DNA of 8,430 nucleotides from UBA927 sp964361785 (GTDB lineage: Bacteria; Patescibacteriota; Microgenomatia; UBA10105; UBA927). Of the stretch, positions 1-5,775 are shown one piece after another; within the stretch, counting starts at the first letter, position 1, and the number at the start of each line of letters is the position of its first letter. Under the pieces are notes generated by a model that made no database searches, was not told the DNA's origin, and saw only the letters and a list, made by a program, of their open reading frames with translations. Position numbers and translations under genes: made by a program. Location: NCBI GenBank assembly GCA_964361785.1, contig CAYIBX010000034.1:1-8430 (forward strand), given 5' to 3'.

Positions 1-654
<654 letters not shown>

Positions 655-844
655 CTATTTGAAAATTATCATGTGATCAAGATTAGTCCATTTAGGATTA
701 GATCTTTGGTAGTTTTCTCTCAAAACCCTATACCTATATCTATAGACCAGCGTTGCTTCCGCTTTATGCGGTGTGACAAGGTCAAATAGACTGGGTACCT
801 ATCACCATTGGGTTGTTAAGGACGCTAAAGTCCGCAACAAATTC
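655..844 (+). other. 16S trailer with structured elements, no tRNA or 23S
   Basis: Between the 16S end and the terminator I find no tRNA, 23S or 5S sequence. The stretch holds three tandem CTATAN hexamers (728-745). It also holds a weak foldback GACC (745-748)/GGTC (780-783) enclosing CCGC (759-762)/GCGG (768-771). A better hairpin has TTGTT (813-817)/AACAA (836-840) with GGAC (820-823)/GTCC (830-833). It is most simply the processed 3' trailer of pre-16S RNA. A separate small RNA ending at the terminator cannot be excluded, since TTGGTA (706-711) lies 17 bases before TATACC (729-734), but that promoter match is poor. Confidence 0.45.
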
Positions 845-871
845 TCCTCTCACTCCTTGAGAGGATTTTTT
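845..871 (+). terminator. Intrinsic terminator of the 16S transcript
   Basis: An eight-pair perfect stem TCCTCTCA (845-852)/TGAGAGGA (858-865) with a five-base loop is followed directly by six T (866-871). This is a textbook Rho-independent terminator. It shows that the 16S transcript ends here and does not read into a 23S gene. Confidence 0.9.
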
Positions 872-885
872 GTATCTACTACAAT
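857..885 (+). promoter_or_regulatory. Sigma70-like promoter for the YfhO-family gene
   Basis: TTGAGA (857-862) and TACAAT (880-885) are separated by exactly 17 bases; each matches the consensus at five of six positions. The -35 box lies in the right arm of the 16S terminator. The predicted start of transcription (about 892) is only ~4 bases before the ATG at 896, so the mRNA would be essentially leaderless. Confidence 0.75.
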
Positions 886-895
886 ACTGATATTC

Positions 896-3268
896 ATGGT
901 AAGTAAATATAAAGGATCTATTTTGGCATGTGGTATTTTTTTAACACTCACACTGCTATTGTTTAAACAATTTTTTCTTAACGGTAATATTCCTATTCCT
1001 ACTTCCTATATGCTTTCCTGGTATGAACCTTGGAAAAGTTTATATACGGCAAATGGTGTTCCATTTCTTACCCATAAGCCAGTCGTTGATGACGCATTTC
1101 GGCATCTGTATCCACTTCGTGTGATTGCATCAGAAATGATAAAAAAGGGTCAGCTTCCGTTGTGGAATCCGTATAACGCTAGCGGCACGCCACTTTTGGC
1201 GATTATGCATCCGGGGTACTTGACTCCCTTTGGGATATTTTTTCTTTTTTTGTCACCGACTATCGCATGGAGTTTGTACGTCATGCTTCAGCCTTTGGTG
1301 CTCGGTATAGCCATGTATTGGTATGGAAAAACGTTGAAACTATCTGATCGAGCATCGCTTTTTTCGGCGTTAGTTCTGGTGTTGTCCGGATTTTCCATAG
1401 TGAGACTTGAGTATGGAGAATTTTTGTATATTTTGACAGGGTTGCCTCTTGTATTAGGAATTGTTGAGCGTAAAAAAGTAAATAGCCGCGACAAAAGTAT
1501 TATTATCATCCCGTTTCTTGTATTTCTTCTGATGATTTCCGGTCAGCCGCACATGATTGTATATACACTATTGGTATTTGCCGCGTATACAATCTTGCGT
1601 CTAGGGTTTATTGATGCGCTGTATTTCGGCGCAGCGTCACTTTTTGGAATTGGAATGTCTGCCTTACAACTTTTTCCGAGTTTTGAGTTGTATAGACTCT
1701 CAACGATTAATCAGCAAACGAGTACGTTTATCTTTGATAGATTTTTATTACCCATTTCCCATCTTATTACAATCATCATCCCAAATTATTTTGGCAATCA
1801 GGCGACGTATAACTATTTTGGTCCTCATGACTATATAGAAACGATAGCCTATGTAGGAAGTATTCCTGTGAGCCTTGCAATTCTTGCGTGGTGGAAAGGT
1901 AAAACGCACGCGGTCGTAACGTTTTTTGTCCTCGTCATGATTATTGCTACGTTGTCTACAATTGAATGGGTGGGTTCACGATTTCTTTTTTCTCTCTCTA
2001 TTCCTATATTGTCATCAGATGTTCCATCGCGCGTGTTTGTATTAACCACATTTAGCATCGCGATACTTTCTGGCTTTGGATTTTCGTATTGGGAAAAGCT
2101 GACTCAGAAAGAATTACGTCTTTTCGTTTTTATCGCATTATTAATTATGGGTGTCATAGTTATCGGCACTGCACTTTTTTATTTTCTCCAGATACCATGT
2201 CCGACAGTACATATATCGCAATGTCGTTTGGTGAGTGTGCGAACAGGAGTGGTTGAAGCGTTCGTATTTATGTTGTTTGTCGGTATAACCCTATTTGTTG
2301 TGCGAGCGAAAAGTTTTCTTCAAAAAGTTTTTTGTTGGATGCCGCTTGTTCTCATCGCAGGAGTTGGATTGTATAATGCAGCGAAATTTTTGCCATTTTC
2401 TCCAAAAGATACGGTATTTCCTAATGTGGAAGTGATTACTGCATTACAAAAAGTATCAGGGTTCGATCGTTATTTTTCGATAGGAGAGGGTGTGATGCGA
2501 ACAAATGTGACTTCAATTTTTGGGTTGTATAGTCCTGAATACTTTGATCCTCTTCATATTCGCCGATATGCAGAGCTCGTTAGTTTTGCCAATACGAATG
2601 ATAGAAATAAAGGTGTTACCCGAAGTGATATTTTACTCACGTCAGATGCAAGTGTCAGCACAGAAGTTGCCGATCGTCGAAATCGATTATTGGATTTTAT
2701 GAGCACGCGATATTTGGTTGGAAAAGTTGGTGAGGTGAAAGCGACTACTAACGATTCGCTGGTGTGGGAGGATAGCCAATGGAGAATTTTGTCTCGAGCG
2801 TCTTCATTGTCGCGAATGTATATGGTGTATAAGAGTGAAACGCTTCAAGGCGATGATCAAATACTCCATAGGCTTTTTGATCCTCAATTTGACGTTCTAA
2901 ACACAATCGTTTTAGAAACTGATCCTCCGATTGGGGCGACGCCTCAGCAATTACAATCTGTACCCGTATCGATTATGCGGTATTCGAGTAGTCTCGTTGA
3001 ATCTGAAGTATTCACTTCTCAAGCTGGGTTTCTCGTCTTCACCGATACGTGGTACCCAGGATGGAAAGCGTATGTGGATGGTAATAAAACGCCGATTATG
3101 CGTGCAAATTATACGTTTCGCGCGATACGTGTTCCAGCGGGGAGTCATACGGTCAGATTTTCGTATGAGCCACAATCAGTCGTTATAGGCACTACGCTAT
3201 CATTGATAAGTCTCTTTTTTGTTTGTCTTTTTGGGTTCGTTCTGCGGTATGGTAAAATAAAGCTCTGA
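896..3268 (+). CDS. YfhO-family multi-spanning membrane protein
   Basis: The predicted product is 790 residues and resembles the bacterial YfhO membrane family (PF09586), GT-C-like proteins linked to glycosylation of envelope polymers. The substrate is unknown. The N-terminal helix (about residues 7-27) leads to an extracytoplasmic loop with a D-D pair near 65-66 and the family signature LPLWNPYNASGTPLL near 87-101. About a dozen hydrophobic helices follow. A soluble C-terminal region ends in the diagnostic block WYPGWKAYVDG (about 719-729) and VPAG(S)HTVRFSYEP, then a last membrane helix and a basic tail. The frame is open from 773, but that start lies upstream of the 16S terminator and of the promoter. 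ATG 896 places the first helix at the N-terminus and fits the promoter. No Shine-Dalgarno is visible. The stop TGA is three bases before tRNA-Cys. Family assignment is strong; biochemical role is inferred. Confidence 0.88.
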   Translation: MVSKYKGSILACGIFLTLTLLLFKQFFLNGNIPIPTSYMLSWYEPWKSLYTANGVPFLTHKPVVDDAFRHLYPLRVIASEMIKKGQLPLWNPYNASGTPLLAIMHPGYLTPFGIFFLFLSPTIAWSLYVMLQPLVLGIAMYWYGKTLKLSDRASLFSALVLVLSGFSIVRLEYGEFLYILTGLPLVLGIVERKKVNSRDKSIIIIPFLVFLLMISGQPHMIVYTLLVFAAYTILRLGFIDALYFGAASLFGIGMSALQLFPSFELYRLSTINQQTSTFIFDRFLLPISHLITIIIPNYFGNQATYNYFGPHDYIETIAYVGSIPVSLAILAWWKGKTHAVVTFFVLVMIIATLSTIEWVGSRFLFSLSIPILSSDVPSRVFVLTTFSIAILSGFGFSYWEKLTQKELRLFVFIALLIMGVIVIGTALFYFLQIPCPTVHISQCRLVSVRTGVVEAFVFMLFVGITLFVVRAKSFLQKVFCWMPLVLIAGVGLYNAAKFLPFSPKDTVFPNVEVITALQKVSGFDRYFSIGEGVMRTNVTSIFGLYSPEYFDPLHIRRYAELVSFANTNDRNKGVTRSDILLTSDASVSTEVADRRNRLLDFMSTRYLVGKVGEVKATTNDSLVWEDSQWRILSRASSLSRMYMVYKSETLQGDDQILHRLFDPQFDVLNTIVLETDPPIGATPQQLQSVPVSIMRYSSSLVESEVFTSQAGFLVFTDTWYPGWKAYVDGNKTPIMRANYTFRAIRVPAGSHTVRFSYEPQSVVIGTTLSLISLFFVCLFGFVLRYGKIKL
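3250..3258 (+). promoter_or_regulatory. Possible extended -10 promoter for tRNA-Cys
   Basis: TGGTAAAAT has the TGn extension followed by TAAAAT (3253-3258). Transcription would start near 3265, about seven bases before the mature tRNA. No good -35 box is seen. The box lies inside the last codons of the upstream membrane-protein gene. Confidence 0.4.
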
Positions 3269-3271
3269 TAT

Positions 3272-3343
3272 GGCTCGATGGCGAAGTGGTAACGCGGCTG
3301 TCTGCAAAACAGCTATGCAGCGGTTCGATTCCGCTTCGAGCCT
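3272..3343 (+). tRNA. tRNA-Cys (anticodon GCA)
   Basis: A full cloverleaf is visible. Acceptor GGCTCGA (3272-3278) pairs with TCGAGCC (3336-3342). The D-arm is GCG/CGC. The anticodon stem GCTGT/ACAGC has loop CTGCAAA, giving anticodon GCA. The T-arm AGCGG/CCGCT has the normal loop TTCGATT. The discriminator base is T, as expected for cysteine tRNA. The CCA end is not encoded. It begins three bases after the stop codon of the membrane-protein gene. Confidence 0.96.
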
Positions 3344-3350
3344 CAATTTT

Positions 3351-3359
3351 TGATATAAT
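3351..3359 (+). promoter_or_regulatory. Extended -10 promoter for tRNA-Ile
   Basis: TGATATAAT is a perfect TGn-TATAAT extended -10 box (TATAAT at 3354-3359). No matching -35 is needed or seen. The expected start, about 3366, coincides with the first base of the GGCTCA hairpin arm in the tRNA leader. Confidence 0.65.
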
Positions 3360-3365
3360 GTATAT

Positions 3366-3399
3366 GGCTCAATTGAAGGGTTTACCCCGTAAATGAGCC
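3366..3399 (+). other. Hairpin in the tRNA-Ile leader
   Basis: GGCTCA (3366-3371) pairs with TGAGCC (3394-3399), and inside it GGG (3378-3380) pairs with CCC (3385-3387). ACCCCG (3384-3389) could instead pair with CGGGGT (3413-3418), the first bases of the tRNA-Ile acceptor strand, so two precursor folds are possible. The outer arms resemble the acceptor ends of the preceding tRNA-Cys (GGCTCGA and GAGCCT). Confidence 0.45.
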
Positions 3400-3414
3400 T
3401 TAGCTTATTGTGCG

Positions 3415-3486
3415 GGGTGCTTAGTTCACTGGTAGAACGCGTTCCTGATAAGAACGAAGTAGATGGTCCGATTCCATCAGCACCCA
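3415..3486 (+). tRNA. tRNA-Ile (anticodon GAT), unusual core
   Basis: Acceptor GGGTGCT (3415-3421) pairs with AGCACCC (3479-3485), discriminator A. D-arm GTTC/GAAC has loop ACTGGTA. Anticodon stem CGTTC/GAACG has loop CTGATAA, anticodon GAT. T-arm is GATGG/CCATC. All stems pair perfectly. Two positions are odd: the T-loop is TCCGATT, so position 55, nearly always T (pseudouridine), is C; and the variable loop AAGTA puts A at position 48 opposite C15, so the usual Levitt pair is missing. CCA is not encoded. It appears functional from its stems and promoter, but it is atypical. Confidence 0.93.
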
Positions 3487-3491
3487 CAACG

Positions 3492-3500
3492 TGGTATAGT
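3492..3500 (+). promoter_or_regulatory. Extended -10 promoter before the 3509 frame
   Basis: TGGTATAGT has a TGn extension and TATAGT (3495-3500). It sits just after tRNA-Ile and eight bases before an ATG at 3509, so the transcript would be leaderless or nearly so. Confidence 0.5.
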
Positions 3501-3508
3501 GTGCGATC

Positions 3509-3754
3509 ATGCATTTATTTATGAAAACATTACGATTAATGGAAGACGTTGGTAAAAGAATTGAAGTGAAGTATGGCTTCCGAGTCGTTAGAAGAAATAA
3601 AACGACTAGCCTACAAGATGCTTTAAGTGCTAAGTAAGCACAGCCAGGTGGAGCCAAGTTATTTATTGAAGAAGATGGAAACCCTGCCACCACTTCCGGT
3701 CTACAAGCGCAAAAACGCATACACACTGTAGCTCTTCGTTGGGCGAGCAGATAA
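3509..3754 (+). pseudogene. Small gene interrupted by one in-frame TAA (42 + 38 codons)
   Basis: From ATG 3509 a frame reads 42 residues (MHLFMKTLRLMEDVGKRIEV at the start, ending ALSAK) and stops at TAA 3635-3637. The same frame then continues without a break for 38 more codons, beginning AQPGGAKLFIEEDGNPATTS, to TAA 3752-3754. The second half has no ATG, GTG or TTG of its own, so it is unlikely to be an independent gene. Its composition looks like protein, and it stops at the border of the convergent toxin gene. The simplest reading is one ~80-residue basic protein with a recent nonsense mutation. Alternatives are a real 42-residue gene followed by a chance open stretch, stop-codon readthrough, or a sequencing error. 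I do not recognise the family. A minus-strand frame across this region runs into tRNA-Ile and is cysteine-rich, so I treat it as a shadow. Confidence 0.45.
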
Positions 3755-3783
3755 TACAGAGTTTATTTTTTTGTAATCTGCTC
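3745..3783. terminator. Hairpin between convergent genes
   Basis: GAGCAGAT (3745-3752) pairs perfectly with ATCTGCTC (3776-3783), with inner TACA (3755-3758)/TGTA (3772-3775). The structure covers both the final TAA of the plus-strand frame and the stop of the minus-strand toxin gene. The T-run lies in the loop rather than after the stem, so it is a possible bidirectional terminator or mRNA-end stabiliser rather than a classical one. Confidence 0.45.
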
Positions 3784-4203
3784 CAACAATTCTTTCGGTG
3801 AAACGATTTTTATCCACCTAATCTTTTTTTGAAGGATCAGCAAATGTTTTTTATCCAGCGTCACGAGCCACTGTGCGTGAGTTTCTTTTGCAGAAGCCAA
3901 GACATGAGCGTCACCAGCATCTATAACGAGGTTCGTTAGATTTAAAACAATTTTTTTGTTTGGCGCTGCTTGAATGGTAGAAAATATTCCGTGAACAAGC
4001 ATTGTTATTGTAGATGTATTCAAATTTATTTTGTTTGCGTGTCGCACAGCTTCATCTAAGATGATTTCGCTCATTATTCCATTTATTCGTCTTTGTTTCA
4101 CGAGTGTGAGAAGTTTTCCCGATCCTCCGGATGGGGAATGGATTCCTGAAAGAATAACTGATGCGTTGAAAAAAACTATGGGAATATTACGTTTTCGTTT
4201 CAC
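3763..4203 (-). CDS. PIN-domain toxin-like ribonuclease of a type II TA pair
   Basis: The 146-residue product matches the PIN_3-like group of VapC-type RNases, which cut RNA with Mg2+. The N-terminal strand VFFNASVILSG (about 10-20) is followed by SPSGGSGKLL, an acidic helix with E46, D50 and E51, the pair D95/D98 in DAGDAHVLASA, and D117 in LVTLDKKHLL. The first metal-binding residue of PIN domains, normally Asp, appears as Asn13; the remaining acidic positions are kept. The start is GTG at 4203: the upstream TAA and this GTG are separated by a single base, so translation is probably coupled to the antitoxin, and no better ATG precedes it in frame. Antitoxin before toxin in one operon is the usual order. 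Whether Asn13 reduces nuclease activity is unknown. The last codons form one arm of the hairpin at 3745-3783. Confidence 0.8.
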   Translation of the reverse strand: MKRKRNIPIVFFNASVILSGIHSPSGGSGKLLTLVKQRRINGIMSEIILDEAVRHANKINLNTSTITMLVHGIFSTIQAAPNKKIVLNLTNLVIDAGDAHVLASAKETHAQWLVTLDKKHLLILQKKIRWIKIVSPKELLEQITKK

Positions 4204-4204
4204 A

Positions 4205-4459
4205 TTAGATCAATTTTTTAGCTTTCAATTGTTTGGATTCTAGATCATCGAGATCGAAGAATTCATCAACCTCTTCATCAGTGTAAGAACGCACAGGATA
4301 GGTAAGCATTCGCACTGGTTCAAGAATAAGTCTACCTTTATTTTTGATCACTCGTACGTATCCTTTATCTTCAAAAAGTCCTTCACGTAGGGTGCTTGGG
4401 AGCGTAAGCAGCCATTTTGGTTGTAATTTGACTATTTCTTCGGCAATGAGTTGTTGCAT
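4205..4459 (-). CDS. AbrB/MazE-type antitoxin
   Basis: This 84-residue protein has an AbrB-like swapped-hairpin DNA-binding region at about residues 10-50 (KWLLTLPSTLREGLFEDKGY, then VRVIKNKGRLILEPV). It follows the family pattern of 'TIP..lR..l....Gd.v.v....g.i.l.pv'. The C-terminal third, including YTDEEVDEFFDLDDLE, is strongly acidic, as expected of the part that wraps and neutralises the basic toxin, and ends in a lysine-rich tail. It directly precedes the PIN gene. ATG 4459 lies nine bases after a good -10 box, so the mRNA is nearly leaderless and lacks a Shine-Dalgarno. It probably represses its own promoter through the palindrome at 4474-4486. Confidence 0.85.
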   Translation of the reverse strand: MQQLIAEEIVKLQPKWLLTLPSTLREGLFEDKGYVRVIKNKGRLILEPVRMLTYPVRSYTDEEVDEFFDLDDLESKQLKAKKLI

Positions 4460-4468
4460 AGTATTTCC

Positions 4469-4497
4469 ACTATACAGAAATTCTGTCTTTCTGTCAA
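4469..4497 (-). promoter_or_regulatory. Strong promoter of the antitoxin-toxin operon
   Basis: On the minus strand TTGACA (4497-4492) is a perfect -35 box and TATAGT (4474-4469) a five-of-six -10 box, with a 17-base spacer. The predicted transcript begins only a few bases before the antitoxin ATG at 4459. Confidence 0.85.
4474..4495. promoter_or_regulatory. Likely autoregulatory operator in the TA promoter
   Basis: ACAGAA-A-TTCTGT (4474-4486) is a perfect 13-base palindrome in the spacer between -10 and -35. The TTCTGTC half-site (4481-4487) is repeated at 4489-4495, eight bases on. This location is typical for antitoxin binding that blocks RNA polymerase. Binding is inferred. Confidence 0.6.
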
Positions 4498-4537
4498 GAA
4501 TAGTAAAAGTACATGCGCTTGTTTATGTATTGAAAAT

Positions 4538-4561
4538 ATGAAATTTATTATGAAATGTGTT
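4538..4561. repeat. Two tandem 12-base repeats in the divergent intergenic region
   Basis: ATGAAATTTATT (4538-4549) is followed directly by ATGAAATGTGTT (4550-4561), with 10 of 12 bases identical. They lie in the very AT-rich gap between the TA operon and the 77-residue gene. In such AT-rich DNA this could be chance; a regulator site is possible. Confidence 0.3.
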
Positions 4562-4594
4562 ATCATGTGTTTAAATTTATATAAGTATGGGGAA

Positions 4595-4603
4595 TGTTAT
4601 AAT
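4595..4603 (+). promoter_or_regulatory. Extended -10 promoter for the 77-residue gene
   Basis: TGTTATAAT is a perfect TGn-TATAAT box (TATAAT at 4598-4603). Transcription would start near 4610, about 11 bases before the ATG at 4621. No -35 box matches well, as is common for extended -10 promoters. Confidence 0.6.
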
Positions 4604-4620
4604 GTTATATTAATACACAT

Positions 4621-4854
4621 ATGCATAGTATAGCAGTTAATGGGACTACTGTTTCAGTTAGAGGAAATGTAGAGGCGAAGGAGAGTTGGTTGAGCGTTCC
4701 CAATACGAGAGCAGTCAGGAAGTTTTTGAAACTGTTTGCCTCTCCTGTTGAAGGAGAGGCATCTTCAGCTACGGTGCTTGTTGATGGTAAACCTATGCAT
4801 CTTCCTTTTGTTCTTCATATTCAAGCTCCCCGTAAAGTATCCCAAGAAGGATAG
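4621..4854 (+). CDS. Hypothetical 77-residue protein
   Basis: I do not recognise this protein. It begins MHSIAVNGTTVSVRGNVEAK, has a basic middle (RAVRKFLKLF, about 30-39), and ends with hydrophobic and proline-containing segments (HLPFVLHIQAP). No signal peptide, membrane helix or catalytic motif is evident. Support for a real gene comes from the perfect extended -10 box 17 bases upstream, its position divergent from the TA operon, and the hairpin covering its stop codon. No Shine-Dalgarno is present, in line with its neighbours. An internal perfect hairpin, GCCTCTCC (4738-4745)/GGAGAGGC (4753-4760), lies in its coding sequence. Confidence 0.55.
   Translation: MHSIAVNGTTVSVRGNVEAKESWLSVPNTRAVRKFLKLFASPVEGEASSATVLVDGKPMHLPFVLHIQAPRKVSQEG
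4738..4760 (+). repeat. Perfect hairpin inside the 77-residue gene
   Basis: GCCTCTCC (4738-4745) and GGAGAGGC (4753-4760) form an eight-pair GC-rich stem with a seven-base loop (TGTTGAA). There is no T-run after it, so it is not an intrinsic terminator. It may be chance, an RNA-level control element, or a small insertion. Confidence 0.4.
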
Positions 4855-4887
4855 GAAGTGTCCACACGCCTAATGTGTGTTATCCTT
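4847..4887. terminator. Stem-loop between convergent genes
   Basis: AAGGATA (4847-4853) pairs with TATCCTT (4881-4887), and inside it CACAC (4863-4867) pairs with GTGTG (4875-4879). The stem overlaps the TAG stop of the plus-strand gene (4852-4854) and the stop of the minus-strand gene (4880-4882). It lacks a clear T-run, so its termination role is only probable. Confidence 0.4.
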
Positions 4888-5743
4888 GCTTCGTTACCAA
4901 ATATCTTGTCGCTATATCGATAAATTTTTGTTCTCCTTTACATGCGGATTCCCAAATACTCGTGCTGTATCCCATATACGCTGGATGGCGTGGATTGTTT
5001 TCCCAGACAAATCCCATTTTACTCTGGTTAGTATTTTCTGCCCGTTCTCGTTCCCACGTAAGCTCTCCTAAAAATTCCCGAATTGGTTCATATTGCTTAG
5101 CTCTGCTTTTAATTTGTGCATGATTATTCTGCCATTCACGAAATGGGTCTTTGTGTCTGAATTGATTATTTCGGACTACAATATCTATCAACGGAAAATG
5201 TTTCCACATAGTGCTACGTAATTCATTTGGAAATGTTGTTGCATTGCTTGGTTTATAACAAGCGATATTAAATAGTGGTTCATAAACGAGGATATTCTTT
5301 TCTGCTCGGTCGCCGTCTATGATGCCTTTTCGTACGAATTCTATTTGAGCAGGTGTTGGAATTTTGCGAAATGAACCATAGGCAAGAGCAACCGTTTTGT
5401 CATTAATTACTCGGAGCATTTTTTTCCATGACATAGCCCGTGCCGATGTATGTGGCCAGTTGCTTAACCATAGTAAGGCGCTGCGTACTCGTATTTCACT
5501 GTGAGGTTTACCCATTAAGTCGAGTATGGAATCCCATAACACTCTTTGTCTGGAATATTCGGATGCCAAAAGCCAAGTTCGGTATCCTTTAATAGTTCCG
5601 CGATTTTCATATGGTTTCAATGCTTCTGACAATTCTAAAACTGCATTGCCATACACATCTTTTGGTTGTGACTTAGAACAAATTTCTATTTGATCAAGTA
5701 AAAAACTTGGTGAGGGAAACTGACGTGTTTCGGATTGACTCAT
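4880..5743 (-). CDS. Hypothetical tryptophan-rich soluble protein, 287 residues
   Basis: The family is not recognised. The protein appears cytoplasmic, with no signal peptide or membrane helix. It is mostly helical and unusually rich in tryptophan (about ten, for example TWLLA, LWLSNWP, MWKHF, EWQNN, VWENN). The middle (about residues 60-130, including WDSILDLMGKPHSEIRVRSA) has amphipathic helices reminiscent of HEAT/ARM-type repeats. I cannot assign a domain, and there are no visible catalytic motifs. It follows the L,D-transpeptidase gene on the same strand after about 32 bases, so the two are probably co-transcribed. That hints at, but does not prove, a cell-envelope connection. ATG 5743 is the first start in frame; no Shine-Dalgarno is seen. 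Confidence 0.7.
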   Translation of the reverse strand: MSQSETRQFPSPSFLLDQIEICSKSQPKDVYGNAVLELSEALKPYENRGTIKGYRTWLLASEYSRQRVLWDSILDLMGKPHSEIRVRSALLWLSNWPHTSARAMSWKKMLRVINDKTVALAYGSFRKIPTPAQIEFVRKGIIDGDRAEKNILVYEPLFNIACYKPSNATTFPNELRSTMWKHFPLIDIVVRNNQFRHKDPFREWQNNHAQIKSRAKQYEPIREFLGELTWERERAENTNQSKMGFVWENNPRHPAYMGYSTSIWESACKGEQKFIDIATRYLVTKQG

Positions 5744-5775
5744 GATTTCGTGATGGGCGGGTGGAACTGAGAGAT

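Noticed and set aside
745..840. A tRNA in the 16S spacer
   Set aside because: The foldbacks do not form a cloverleaf; no TTCGA-type T-loop or acceptor pairing was found.
773..895. Start of the YfhO-family gene at ATG 773
   Set aside because: This start precedes the 16S terminator and the promoter at 857-885. The 41 extra residues are not membrane-protein-like, and ATG 896 fits the promoter.
3200..3726. Two minus-strand open frames (104 and 101 codons)
   Set aside because: They run through tRNA-Ile, and one also through tRNA-Cys and the end of the YfhO-family gene. They have cysteine-rich or repetitive composition typical of shadows.
4700..4975. Similar strings CCCAATACGAGAGCAGT and CCCAAATACTCGTGCTGT in two neighbouring regions
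   Set aside because: The match is short and imperfect, in unrelated reading contexts; probably chance.
4875..5123. Plus-strand frames opposite the 287-residue gene
   Set aside because: They overlap the longer, better supported minus-strand gene and have no promoter or family motifs.
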